12,146 nucleotides of DNA from Methylacidiphilaceae bacterium UBA1321 (GCA_002306945.1 DBTH01000073.1:1-12146); one strand, 5' to 3'; positions 1 to 6,529 are shown, counted from the stretch's first letter. The notes: a model not told the origin generated them from the sequence alone. A program made the numbers and translations.

Positions 1-271
1 CGCTGATGTAGGGCATGATTCCCAGCGAGAAGATGGCGCAATTTTCGAGTGCGCCACCGCTGAAGATATTGAAGAGGCCGATGACGTTGCCAGCGCTGCC
101 GGAGGAGGCCTGGTCGACGACATGATTAAAGAATTGACTCAGTACTGCGGAGTTGACGCCGGGACAGGGGATGGCGGCACCAATGCGCACGATGATGACC
201 ATCGCCAGGGTAAAAATGATACGCTGGCGAAGTTCAGGAATCTTAAACGAGTTGGTAAATGCCGACAACAT
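1..271 (-). CDS. secY: Protein translocase subunit SecY, N-terminal fragment (runs off the window)
   Basis: SecY is the pore-forming inner-membrane subunit of the SecYEG channel, which exports unfolded preproteins and inserts membrane proteins. The visible 90 residues start MLSAFTNSFKIPELRQRI, the usual cytoplasmic N-terminus. They continue into the first transmembrane helix (about residues 18-35, ending RIGAAIPCPGV), then the periplasmic/plug region with the family motif GLFNIFSGGALEN and the start of helix 2 (IFSLGIMPYIS). The gene continues beyond base 1. The ATG at 269-271 fits the family N-terminus. The Shine-Dalgarno match is weak (only AAAG close upstream). The 42-nt gap after rplO holds an imperfect inverted repeat (281-297) with no U-tract. 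rplO followed by secY is the standard spc-operon order. Identity is very secure from the motifs. Confidence 0.96.
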   Translation of the reverse strand, partial: MLSAFTNSFKIPELRQRIIFTLAMVIIVRIGAAIPCPGVNSAVLSQFFNHVVDQASSGSAGNVIGLFNIFSGGALENCAIFSLGIMPYIS

Positions 272-313
272 GAGTCTTTGGGGTCTCTTTCAGTCCCGGT
301 TACAACTAATTTC

Positions 314-856
314 TCAGGCTTTCTTTTCGGGCTTGGCCGCTTTGGCTGCCTTGGCTGCTTCGTAGGCGGCAATGCGGGAGCCACGGGCGGGAGCGGGATT
401 GGCCTTCAGAGGAAGGATTTCAATCTGTCCGCCGGCCTTCTCGATCTTGGCGCGAGCAGGGGCGCTCACGGCATGAATCTTGAGGGAAAGCTTTTTGGTG
501 ATTTCTCCGTCGCCGAGGACTTTGATGCCGGCCCAGTAGCCACCCTTGACGAGTCCGGCCTTGCGCAGGACGGCTTCGTCGATGACACCGGTCACGTCGA
601 GCTTTTCAAGGGCTTCGAGGTTGACGGGGGCGTAGTCGATGGTGAAGGCGTTGTTGTTAAAACCGCGCTTGGGGATACGACGGATGAGGGGCATCTGGCC
701 GCCTTCAAATCCGAGGCGGATACTGCCGCCGGAGCGGGCTTTTTGACCTTTGTGTCCCTTGCCGCTGGTTTTACCGTGGCCGGAGCTTTCGCCGCAGCCG
801 AGCCGCTTGACGCGGTGGGTCGAGCCAGGGCGGGGCTTGAGAGTGTGAAGACGCAT
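314..856 (-). CDS. rplO: 50S ribosomal protein L15 (uL15), long C-terminal tail
   Basis: Large-subunit protein L15 is a late assembly protein that threads a Gly-rich N-terminal arm into 23S rRNA. The protein is 180 aa, against roughly 145-150 for typical bacterial L15. Residues 1-66 carry the diagnostic Gly/Lys/Arg arm (SGHGKTSGKGHKGQKAR, FEGGQMPLIRRIPKRGF), followed by the globular domain (about 75-148, ending in GGQIEIL). Residues from about 149 form an Ala/Lys-rich tail (EAAKAAKAAKPEKKA), probably disordered. The gene lies 23 nt after rpsE and 42 nt before secY. The rpmD (L30) gene that often separates rpsE and rplO is absent. The function call is certain; the role of the tail is unknown. 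Confidence 0.97.
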   Translation of the reverse strand: MRLHTLKPRPGSTHRVKRLGCGESSGHGKTSGKGHKGQKARSGGSIRLGFEGGQMPLIRRIPKRGFNNNAFTIDYAPVNLEALEKLDVTGVIDEAVLRKAGLVKGGYWAGIKVLGDGEITKKLSLKIHAVSAPARAKIEKAGGQIEILPLKANPAPARGSRIAAYEAAKAAKAAKPEKKA

Positions 857-879
857 ATTCGTATGTCTCTAGTTAATGA

Positions 880-1587
880 TTATTTCGCGACGGCTTCGAC
901 CTTGGGGGCGGGAGCCTTCACGGTTTTGCCGCGCAGCTTGAAGATAGTTTCGCGCTGGCGCAGTTGGCGCAGGGCCGCCAAGGTGGCTTTGACCACGTTG
1001 GCAGGATTGCCCGAGCCGAGGGATTTGGCAAGGAGATCCTTGATACCCGCCGCTTCGGCAATGGCGCGAACGCCGCCGCCAGCGATGAGGCCGGTACCGG
1101 GGGAGGCCGGGCGCAGGAGGACGCGACCGCCACCGAATTCGCCAATCACTTCGTGGGGGATGGTGGGACCATTGAGGGAAACGGTTTCGAGATGTTTGCG
1201 GGCACCTTCGGTCGCCTTGCGGATGGCTTCGGAGACTTCGTTGGCTTTGCCGAATCCGATGCCGACCTGACCCTTGCGGTCACCGACGACGAGGAGGGCG
1301 CTGAAGCTGAAACGACGGCCACCTTTGACCACCTTGGCGCAACGGTTGATATAAACAACCTTCTCGACCATGTCCGACTTGTCGTCGTTCTGGTTGCGAT
1401 CGTTGCGCGAGTTACGGCGCTGTCCGCGGCGCTGGCCACCTTGTCCGCGTCCATGGGAACGGTTGGGGCTGGCCGGGTGCTGGGGATGATCGTGAGTCGC
1501 TTCAGGAGCCGCCGCCGTGGGGGCAGCAGGCGCGGGAGCGGCGGGTTGCTTTTCCGGTGTGCCGGCAGTAGGTTTTTCAGTCGACAT
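880..1587 (-). CDS. rpsE: 30S ribosomal protein S5 (uS5) with about 72-residue N-terminal extension
   Basis: S5 sits at the mRNA entry and decoding side of the 30S subunit and contributes to accuracy and mRNA unwinding. The core begins near residue 73 (MVEKVVYINRCAKVVKGGRR), continues with FSALLVVGDRKGQVGIGFGKA and PASPGTGLIAGGGVRA, and ends in the conserved C-terminal domain around NPANVVKATLAALRQLR. The total of 235 aa exceeds the usual 160-175 because of residues 1-72, which are first Pro/Ala-rich, then Gly/Gln/Arg/Asn-rich (HGRGQGGQRRGQRRNSR). The ATG at 1585-1587 has a good GGAG about 8 nt upstream, inside the end of rplR. Met73 has no Shine-Dalgarno, so the long form is preferred. The gap to rplR is 2 nt, indicating tight translational coupling. 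Confidence 0.96.
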   Translation of the reverse strand: MSTEKPTAGTPEKQPAAPAPAAPTAAAPEATHDHPQHPASPNRSHGRGQGGQRRGQRRNSRNDRNQNDDKSDMVEKVVYINRCAKVVKGGRRFSFSALLVVGDRKGQVGIGFGKANEVSEAIRKATEGARKHLETVSLNGPTIPHEVIGEFGGGRVLLRPASPGTGLIAGGGVRAIAEAAGIKDLLAKSLGSGNPANVVKATLAALRQLRQRETIFKLRGKTVKAPAPKVEAVAK

Positions 1588-1589
1588 AA

Positions 1590-1952
1590 TTAAAACTCCA
1601 ATCCGCCCGAGCGGGCTGCGTCAGCCAGGGCCTTGACTTTGCCATGATAGGTGAAACCGCCGCGGTCGAAGACCACTTTGGCGATGTTCTTGGCCTTGGC
1701 GCGTTCGGCCAGGAGCTTGCCGACTTCTTCGGCACCCTTGACGTTGGGTTTGAGCTTGGCGTCGGCCAGGCTTTTTTCCGTGGTAGAAACGCTGACAAGG
1801 GTCTTGCCGGCGCGGTCGTCGATGACCTGGGCGCGGATGTGTTGGCCGGAGAAGTTCACGCTGAGGCGGGGACGTTCCGGGGTTCCCTTGATGTTACGGC
1901 GGATGCGCTCGTGGAGGCGCAGGCGCTTCGCTTTGTTGGTTAAAATAGCCAT
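1590..1952 (-). CDS. rplR: 50S ribosomal protein L18 (uL18)
   Basis: L18 binds 5S rRNA together with L5 and L25 in the central protuberance of the 50S subunit. The 120-aa product has the normal bacterial length. It shows the basic N-terminus (NKAKRLRLHERIRRNIKGT), the strand motif ERPRLSVNFSGQHIRAQVIDD, and the C-terminal signature VVFDRGGFTYHGKVKALADAAR followed by GLEF. The gene lies 6 nt downstream of rplF and 2 nt upstream of rpsE, and its last codons contain the probable ribosome binding site of rpsE. Nothing in its length or motifs is unusual. Confidence 0.97.
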   Translation of the reverse strand: MAILTNKAKRLRLHERIRRNIKGTPERPRLSVNFSGQHIRAQVIDDRAGKTLVSVSTTEKSLADAKLKPNVKGAEEVGKLLAERAKAKNIAKVVFDRGGFTYHGKVKALADAARSGGLEF

Positions 1953-1958
1953 AGTCGT

Positions 1959-2501
1959 TTACTTGCTTTGGGCAGTCTTGCCTTCCTTACGGATGATGTG
2001 CTCACCAGCGTAGCGGACACCCTTGCCCTTGTAGGGTTCCGGCGGATAGAAGCGGCGGATGTCGGCGGCAACGGCTCCGACTTTCTGCTTGTCCGATCCT
2101 TCGATGAGGATGTTGACCGCATCGGTAACGGTGATCTTGATTCCTTCGGGAATGTCGTAGTTGATCGGGTGGGAAAAGCCGAGGTTAAGCACGAGGACTT
2201 TGCCTTGCACGGCGGCTTTGAAGCCGACGCCCTGAATTTCGAGTTTCTTGGAGAATCCATCGTGCGCACCCAGGATGTAGTTGGCAACCAGGCTGCGGGA
2301 AAGTCCGTGGAGCGCTTTGCTCTGACGGGTTTTGCCGTTGTTGGTGAGATGGAGGTTCTTGTTTTCCAGACGGGCCGCAATAAGCTCGGGCAGCTGGTAA
2401 GCCGCTTTGCCTTTGGGTCCTTCGATTTTGATCAGGGTGCCTTCGACGGCAACCTTGACCTTGTCCGGGATGGTGATGGGACGCTGTCCTATGCGTGACA
2501 T
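1959..2501 (-). CDS. rplF: 50S ribosomal protein L6 (uL6)
   Basis: L6 has two repeated alpha/beta domains and lies next to the sarcin-ricin loop and GTPase-associated region of the 50S subunit. The product is 180 aa, the usual size. It begins MSRIGQRPITIPDKVKV and carries the domain-junction region LHGLSRSLVANYILG. Its C-terminal domain contains EIQGVGFKAAVQGK, DIRRFYPPEPYKGKGVRY and the terminal IIRKEGKTAQSK. The PEPYKGKG segment is the rRNA-binding signature of the family. It is preceded by rpsH with a 9-nt gap and followed by rplR with 6 nt, the standard spc-operon order. Confidence 0.97.
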   Translation of the reverse strand: MSRIGQRPITIPDKVKVAVEGTLIKIEGPKGKAAYQLPELIAARLENKNLHLTNNGKTRQSKALHGLSRSLVANYILGAHDGFSKKLEIQGVGFKAAVQGKVLVLNLGFSHPINYDIPEGIKITVTDAVNILIEGSDKQKVGAVAADIRRFYPPEPYKGKGVRYAGEHIIRKEGKTAQSK

Positions 2502-2510
2502 AACTTTATA

Positions 2511-2906
2511 TTAGTAAATGCTGAGCAGCAATTCGCCGCCGAGCCTGCGTTTTTTGGCTTCATGGCCTGCCATGACGCCTTGAGAAGTGGAAACCACCGA
2601 GACGCCCATGCCGCCGAGGACGTTGGGGATGTTGTCCGCATCAACGTAACGGCGCAGGCCGGGACGGCTCAAGCGGGTGATGTTGACAATGGCACGGCTC
2701 TTGCCGCTGCCCTTGAGCACAACCTTGAGCTGGGGTTTGGTTTTGTCTTCGGAGATCACTTCCACCTCGGTGAGGTAGCCTTCCTTTTTGAGGATGTGGG
2801 CCACGTCGCTCTTGAGGCGGGAGTAGTTTACGAGAACTTCCGTCTTGGGGCTGCGGGAAGCGTTCCGGAGTATTGTCAAAAAATCGCCTAAGGGATCGGT
2901 CTGCAT
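2511..2906 (-). CDS. rpsH: 30S ribosomal protein S8 (uS8)
   Basis: S8 binds helix 21 of 16S rRNA and organises the central domain of the 30S subunit. In E. coli it also represses the spc operon, but no such site can be recognised here. The 131-aa product starts MQTDPLGDFLTILRNASRS, matching the family N-terminus. The same frame is open further upstream to 3005, but that part overlaps rpsN and does not resemble S8, so the ATG at 2904-2906 is chosen. The C-terminal domain shows GMGVSVVSTSQGVMAGHEAKKRRLGGELLLSIY-type features: the STSQGVM loop and the GGELLL strand are the rRNA-binding part. It follows rpsN by 4 nt. Confidence 0.96.
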   Translation of the reverse strand: MQTDPLGDFLTILRNASRSPKTEVLVNYSRLKSDVAHILKKEGYLTEVEVISEDKTKPQLKVVLKGSGKSRAIVNITRLSRPGLRRYVDADNIPNVLGGMGVSVVSTSQGVMAGHEAKKRRLGGELLLSIY

Positions 2907-2910
2907 AATA

Positions 2911-3096
2911 TTACCAGCTGGCTTTGGTGACACCGGGGATTTCGCCGCGCAGAGCCAGTTCGCGGAACTGGATGCGGCTGACGCCGAATTTGCGCATGTA
3001 GGCACGGCGGCGGCCTGAGAGGCTGCAACGGTTGTACTTGCGCGAGGAGAACTTCGGCTTGCGCTTTTGTTTAACTATCCAGGTTGTCTTGGCCAT
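2911..3096 (-). CDS. rpsN: 30S ribosomal protein S14, short form with degenerate zinc site
   Basis: S14 is a small basic protein in the 30S head, needed for late assembly. The 61-aa product has the length and framework of the short zinc-binding S14 (KQKRKPKFSSRKYNRC at the start, FRELALRGEIPGVTKASW at the end). The four-cysteine ribbon CxxC...CxxC of that form is almost gone: only Cys24 remains, and the equivalents of the other three ligands are Ser27, Ser40 and Gln43. It is therefore a zinc-independent short S14, distinct from the longer (about 90-100 aa) zinc-free form. Position between rplE (3 nt) and rpsH (4 nt) is the standard place. Confidence 0.95.
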   Translation of the reverse strand: MAKTTWIVKQKRKPKFSSRKYNRCSLSGRRRAYMRKFGVSRIQFRELALRGEIPGVTKASW

Positions 3097-3099
3097 AAC

Positions 3100-3678
3100 T
3101 TATTTCTGTACTTTGTTCTGCACTTTACGGTCGGAGAAGGGCATTCCCAAAAGTGTGAGCAATTCCTTCGCTTCCGCATTGGTCTGAGCGGAGGTAACGA
3201 TGGTGACGTCCATGCCCAGATTGCGTTTGATTTTTTCGAGTTCGATTTCAGGAAAAATCGACTGGTCCTTCACGCCAAGGGTGTAGCTGCCGCGGCCGTC
3301 AAAGGCACGGGGAGATACTCCGCGGAAATCGCGAATGCGGGGCAACGCGGTGCGGATGAGGCGTTCCAGGAATTCGTACATGATGCGACCGCGGAGGGTG
3401 ACCTTGCAGCCGATTTCCTGGTACTGACGAAGTTTGAAGTTGGCGATGCTCTTTTTGGAGAGCGTCTTGATGGGCTTCTGGCCGGTGATGGCCTGGATGT
3501 CGTGGATCGCGTCTTCGAGGGCGACCTTGACGTCCTGAGCCGAGCCGACGCAGCAGTTGACGACAACTTTTTCAAGCTTGGGAGCCTGGTTGACGTTCTG
3601 GTAGCCGCGGTTCTTGAGCAGAGCCGGGAGGACCTGTTCCTTGTATTCCTTGTGTAAAGTAGCAACGGTGGCGCTCAT
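3100..3678 (-). CDS. rplE: 50S ribosomal protein L5 (uL5)
   Basis: L5 anchors 5S rRNA in the central protuberance and contacts the P-site tRNA and the 30S head. The 192-aa product, slightly longer than the usual about 180 aa, contains the diagnostic NQAPKLEKVVVNCCVG (family form P.l.KvvvN.GvG), the segment TGQKPIKTLSKKSIANFKLRQ, the loop GCKVTLRGRIMYEFLERLI, RDFRGVSPRAFDGRGSYTLGV with FPEIE, and the C-terminal MDVTIVTSAQTNAEAKELL. The family glycines in VNxGVG read as Cys-Cys-Val-Gly, a minor variation. It follows rplX by 12 nt and precedes rpsN by 3 nt. Confidence 0.96.
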   Translation of the reverse strand: MSATVATLHKEYKEQVLPALLKNRGYQNVNQAPKLEKVVVNCCVGSAQDVKVALEDAIHDIQAITGQKPIKTLSKKSIANFKLRQYQEIGCKVTLRGRIMYEFLERLIRTALPRIRDFRGVSPRAFDGRGSYTLGVKDQSIFPEIELEKIKRNLGMDVTIVTSAQTNAEAKELLTLLGMPFSDRKVQNKVQK

Positions 3679-3690
3679 AATTTCACTCTT

Positions 3691-3993
3691 TTATTTCTTG
3701 GCCGCCTCGGCGCCGGCTTCCTTGTGGCGCGCGTCGTATTTGTCAGCAAGCATGACGTTGCTGATGGGCAGGGCGCCTTCACGTTCGATAATGCCACCTT
3801 CGGGGTGATCCTGGGACTTGCGCTGGGCCTTTTTGATGAGGTTGACGCCTTCGATCAGGACTCGGTTGCGTTCGCGCAATACCTGGAGCACTTTGCCGCG
3901 CTTGCCGCGCTGCGTTCCGCTGATGACCACGACCACGTCGTTCTTCTTGACGTGGAAATTGGCCTGCGGCGCTAAGTTCTTGTTCCGTTTCAT
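3691..3993 (-). CDS. rplX: 50S ribosomal protein L24 (uL24)
   Basis: L24 is a KOW-domain protein that binds the 5' end of 23S rRNA early in 50S assembly and sits near the exit tunnel. From the ATG at 3991-3993 the product is 100 aa, close to the family size. The KOW domain is clear: ANFHVKKNDVVVVISGTQRGKRGKVLQVL, then the NRVLIEGVNLIKKAQR strand and the EGGIIEREGALPISNVML segment. The frame is open upstream to a TTG at 4035, which would overlap the end of rplN. GGAGG directly abuts that TTG, leaving no spacer, whereas the ATG has AAAGAGA at a reasonable distance, so the ATG is preferred. The gap after rplN is then 34 nt. Confidence 0.94.
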   Translation of the reverse strand: MKRNKNLAPQANFHVKKNDVVVVISGTQRGKRGKVLQVLRERNRVLIEGVNLIKKAQRKSQDHPEGGIIEREGALPISNVMLADKYDARHKEAGAEAAKK

Positions 3994-4027
3994 ATTCTCT
4001 TTTTCAGCTTTCTCGACCGACCGCAGG

Positions 4028-4393
4028 TTAGACAACCTCCGGAGCCAGCGAGATGATCTTCATAAAATTCCTGTCGCGCAATTCGCGGGCCACCGGTCCA
4101 AAGATACGGGTGCCACGAGGATTGAGATCCTTGTCGATGATGACAATGGCGTTGTTATCAAAGCGAAGGTAGGAGCCGTCGCTGCGCTTGATGGGCTGCT
4201 TGGTGCGCACGACTACGGCGCGGACGACGTCGCTTTTCTTGACGGTGCCATCGGGGGCGGCTTCCTTGACGTTGGCGGTGATGACATCGCCGACGCGGGC
4301 GTATAAAGTCTTCTTTCCGATTACGCCGATCATCGTGGCGCGGCGCGCCCCGGTGTTATCGGCCACATCTACCCATGAACGAATCTGGATCAT
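4028..4393 (-). CDS. rplN: 50S ribosomal protein L14 (uL14)
   Basis: L14 is a beta-barrel protein at the subunit interface that takes part in bridges to 16S rRNA and in binding of the silencing factor RsfS. The 121-aa product has the normal length and a near-complete set of conserved segments: MIQIRSWVDVADNTGARRATMI at the start, GDVITANVKEA, VVRAVVVRTKQPIKRSDGSYLRFDNNAIVII in the middle, and GTRIFGPVARELRDRNFMKIISLAPEVV at the end. In canonical gene order rplN opens the spc operon after rpsQ. Here the gap to rpsQ is only 19 nt, with no terminator or promoter seen, so S10 and spc parts look fused into one unit. Confidence 0.97.
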   Translation of the reverse strand: MIQIRSWVDVADNTGARRATMIGVIGKKTLYARVGDVITANVKEAAPDGTVKKSDVVRAVVVRTKQPIKRSDGSYLRFDNNAIVIIDKDLNPRGTRIFGPVARELRDRNFMKIISLAPEVV

Positions 4394-4412
4394 AGTTGCT
4401 CTTTATCTCTTA

Positions 4413-4700
4413 TTAGTGTTTGAGCACGCTGACCAATTCCCAGCGCTTCAAACGGCTCAGGGGCCGGGTTTCGCGAATCTTGACCGTGTCGCCAACCTTG
4501 GCTTCACCCTTTTCATCGTGAGCGTAAAATTTCTTCGATACCCGGACAATCTTCTTGAAGCGGGGATGCGGGACGCGGCGTTCGACCTTGACGACGATGG
4601 TCTTTTGCATCTTGTTGGAGACGACTTCGCCAACGCGTTCCTTGATGACGGCCTTGGTGGCCTGCTCGGCAGCGGGGGCTGTAGTGGTAGCTTCGCTCAT
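4413..4700 (-). CDS. rpsQ: 30S ribosomal protein S17 (uS17) with Ala-rich N-terminal extension
   Basis: S17 is an OB-fold protein binding the 5' domain of 16S rRNA early in 30S assembly. The 95-aa product carries the family core from about residue 20 (KERVGEVVSNKMQKTIVVKVERR), then HPRFKKIVRVSKKFYAHDE, GDTVKIRETRPLSRLKRWELVSVL. The first 19 residues (Ala/Thr/Glu-rich) are an extra leader absent from many S17 proteins. The ATG at 4698-4700 lies just 3 nt after the rpmC stop, which supports it as the true start by translational coupling. Its 3' end is 19 nt from rplN. Confidence 0.96.
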   Translation of the reverse strand: MSEATTTAPAAEQATKAVIKERVGEVVSNKMQKTIVVKVERRVPHPRFKKIVRVSKKFYAHDEKGEAKVGDTVKIRETRPLSRLKRWELVSVLKH

Positions 4701-4703
4701 AAA

Positions 4704-4943
4704 TTATTTCTTGTTTTCCGTTTTGGCCTGGGGCGTGCGGCTGGTCACTTTAAGGCTGAGCCGGCGTTCGCTCAAGACCGTTTCAATCTTCGCGACGGTT
4801 TTGCGCAGGTAGTCGAGACGGCTCGGCTTTTCGAGCTGGCCGGTCTGCTGCTGGAGTCGCAGGTTGAAATATTCCTGACGGGCTTCGGCCTTCTTGGCCG
4901 CCAGCTCGGCGTCACTCAAACCTCTTACTTCGGCAATCTTCAT
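4704..4943 (-). CDS. rpmC: 50S ribosomal protein L29 (uL29)
   Basis: L29 is a two-helix coiled-coil protein beside the nascent-peptide exit, next to L23, where it contributes to docking of trigger factor and SRP. The 79-aa product shows the family pattern: an N-terminal helix with LSDAELAAKKAEARQEYFNLRLQQQTGQLEKPSRL and the second helix LRKTVAKIETVLSERRL. Residues 61-79 form a polar Lys/Thr tail (TPQAKTENKK), a little longer than many L29 proteins of 60-70 aa. Gaps of 3 nt on both sides place it in the standard rplP-rpmC-rpsQ triplet. Confidence 0.95.
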   Translation of the reverse strand: MKIAEVRGLSDAELAAKKAEARQEYFNLRLQQQTGQLEKPSRLDYLRKTVAKIETVLSERRLSLKVTSRTPQAKTENKK

Positions 4944-4946
4944 AGG

Positions 4947-5366
4947 TTAAAATCTCCCTGCACGGGTGATGAATCGGGTACGGATGTTCAGCTTTGTCGC
5001 GGCCAGTCGCAGTGATTCGCGGGCCGTGGCTTCGGGAAGTCCGTCCAGTTCGAACAGGATGTTGCCGGGCTTGACCACGGCAACCCAGTATTCGGGCTGG
5101 CCTTTACCTTTACCCATTCGGGTTTCAGGCGGGCGGGCGGTAACCGATTTGTCGGGGAAAATGCGGATCCAGAGCTTGCCTTTGCGCTTCATGTTGCGGG
5201 TGAGGGCAACACGGGCGGCTTCGATCTGGATGTTGGTGATCCATCCGCGTTCCAGGGTCTGGAGGGCGTAGGAACCAAAATCGATATTAATGTTGCGCGA
5301 CGCAAAACCTTTGCGGCTGCCGCGCTGGCTTTTGCGGAATTTTACGCGTTTAGGAAGAAGTGGCAT
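4947..5366 (-). CDS. rplP: 50S ribosomal protein L16 (uL16)
   Basis: L16 binds between the A-site and central protuberance and helps position aminoacyl-tRNA. The 139-aa product has the usual length. Its motifs are PKRVKFRKSQRGSRKGFA at the start, GSYALQTLERGWITNIQIEAARVALTR, then KLWIRIFPDKSVTARPPETRMGKGKGQPEYWVAVVKPG. Arg83 of RMGKGKG corresponds to the arginine that is hydroxylated in some proteobacteria (E. coli Arg81); whether it is modified here cannot be told. It lies 28 nt after rpsC and 3 nt before rpmC. Confidence 0.97.
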   Translation of the reverse strand: MPLLPKRVKFRKSQRGSRKGFASRNINIDFGSYALQTLERGWITNIQIEAARVALTRNMKRKGKLWIRIFPDKSVTARPPETRMGKGKGQPEYWVAVVKPGNILFELDGLPEATARESLRLAATKLNIRTRFITRAGRF

Positions 5367-5394
5367 ATTCTCGTACCGTTTCTGTGTTCAGTGT

Positions 5395-6042
5395 TTAGGC
5401 CTGGGCCACGATGGGTTCGTCCTTGCGGCAGATCCAGACTTTGATGCCGATCTTGCCGGCGACGGTGTGGGCTTCAGCAAAACCGTAGTCGATGTCGGCG
5501 CGCAGGGTGTGCAGCGGGACGCGGCCCTGGCGGGTTTCCTCGGTGCGGGCGATTTCAGCGCCGCCGAGACGACCGGAGCAACGGATACGAACACCGTCTG
5601 CGCCCATGTCCATGGTGGTCTGAACCGATTTCTTCATGGCACGGCGGAAGGAGATGCGGCGTTCGATCTGGAGGGCGATGTTTTCGGCAACCAGTTGGGC
5701 GTCGAGTTCAGGATTTTTGATTTCCTTGACGTCGATGAGGACTTCGCGTTCTTTGGAGGTCAGGGCGCGGATCTCGTCCTTGAGCTTATCGAGTTCGGAA
5801 GCCTTGCGGCCAATGACAACTCCGGGGCGGGCCGTGTGGATGTTGACGCGGACGCGGTTGGAGGCGCGTTCGATGGTGACCTTGGAGACGGCGGCACCTT
5901 CGAGCTTCTTTTTGATGAAGCGGCGAATCATGGCGTCCTCGTAGAGGAACACGGGGAAATCTTTTTTGGAGGCATACCACATCGAGCGCCAATTGCGGTT
6001 GACGGCGACGCGGAATCCGATTGGATTAACTTTTTGTCCCAT
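5395..6042 (-). CDS. rpsC: 30S ribosomal protein S3 (uS3), KH loop variant
   Basis: S3 lies at the mRNA entrance of the 30S subunit and contributes to helicase activity and head structure. The 215-aa product begins MGQKVNPIGFRVAVNRNWRS, carries a type II KH domain (about residues 40-110) and the C-terminal S3 domain with GADGVRIRCSGRLGGAEIARTE, GRVPLHTLRADIDYG and AHTVAGKIGIKVWI. The KH GxxG loop, usually G-K/R-K-G, reads Gly78-Arg-Lys-Ala81, so the second glycine is alanine. The ATG at 6040-6042 is preceded by GAGAG about 9 nt upstream. The 45-nt gap after rplV is GC-rich and contains no gene. Confidence 0.97.
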   Translation of the reverse strand: MGQKVNPIGFRVAVNRNWRSMWYASKKDFPVFLYEDAMIRRFIKKKLEGAAVSKVTIERASNRVRVNIHTARPGVVIGRKASELDKLKDEIRALTSKEREVLIDVKEIKNPELDAQLVAENIALQIERRISFRRAMKKSVQTTMDMGADGVRIRCSGRLGGAEIARTEETRQGRVPLHTLRADIDYGFAEAHTVAGKIGIKVWICRKDEPIVAQA

Positions 6043-6087
6043 AAATGAACTCTCGGCTAGCGGGTTTGGGGCCGTGGGGCCTTCCCT

Positions 6088-6492
6088 TTAGCTCTTGGCC
6101 TCCGGTTTGACGACTTCGGTCTTGACCTTGGCCTTTTTGACTTTCTTTTCTTCTTTCAATTCTTGTTCGACGAGAATGATCTTGATGTGGCTGGTGCGTT
6201 TGCGGATGGGGCCGGCGCTGCCGCGGGCCTTGGGCTGGAAACGCTTGAAGGTCGGACCTTCTCCAACAACGGCTTCCTTGACCAGAAGGTTCTGCACCTT
6301 CATGCGGTTGTTATTTTCCGCGTTGGCGATCGCCGAGCTGAGGGTCTTACCGATGAGGCGCGCCGCTTTCTTGGGCGAAAAACGCACGACATCCAGCGCC
6401 TGTAATGCGCTCAAGCCCTGGATCTCCCGCGTCACTTCCCGCGCCTTAAAGGCGGAAATGCGCGCAAATCTTGTAATTGCTTTCACTTCCAT
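6088..6492 (-). CDS. rplV: 50S ribosomal protein L22 (uL22) with charged C-terminal tail
   Basis: L22 reaches with a long beta-hairpin into the peptide exit tunnel and with L4 forms its constriction. The 134-aa product has the family start MEVKAITRFARISAFKAREV, the core helix AARLIGKTLSSAIANAENN, and the hairpin/terminal strand KRFQPKARGSAGPIRKRTSHIKIIL. Residues 111-134 are a Lys/Glu/Val-rich tail beyond the usual about 110-115 aa. It normally follows rpsS within a few nucleotides; here a 780-bp unrelated gene plus a 66-nt leader separates them. The Shine-Dalgarno is weak (GGA about 8-10 nt before the ATG). Confidence 0.96.
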   Translation of the reverse strand: MEVKAITRFARISAFKAREVTREIQGLSALQALDVVRFSPKKAARLIGKTLSSAIANAENNNRMKVQNLLVKEAVVGEGPTFKRFQPKARGSAGPIRKRTSHIKIILVEQELKEEKKVKKAKVKTEVVKPEAKS

Positions 6493-6529
6493 ATTCAGTC
6501 CAACTTTTTCAGTTTATCGTTTCTCTCTT

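Noticed and set aside
281..297. Inverted repeat between rplO and secY, considered as a terminator
   Set aside because: The stem has a mismatch in the middle, there is no U-tract, and secY follows immediately, so termination here is unlikely.
2907..3005. Longer rpsH reading frame starting inside rpsN
   Set aside because: The extra 33 residues do not resemble S8 and come from the out-of-frame sequence of rpsN. MQTDPLGDF is the family N-terminus.
3994..4035. Longer rplX start at a TTG overlapping the end of rplN
   Set aside because: The GGAGG abuts the TTG with no spacer, and the added residues do not resemble L24. The ATG at 3991-3993 has better spacing and gives a normal-length protein.
6043..6087. 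GC-rich GGCC repeats between rplV and rpsC, considered as a terminator or regulatory hairpin
   Set aside because: The possible stem is only 4 bp of palindromic GGCC with no U-tract, which is expected by chance in GC-rich spacer.
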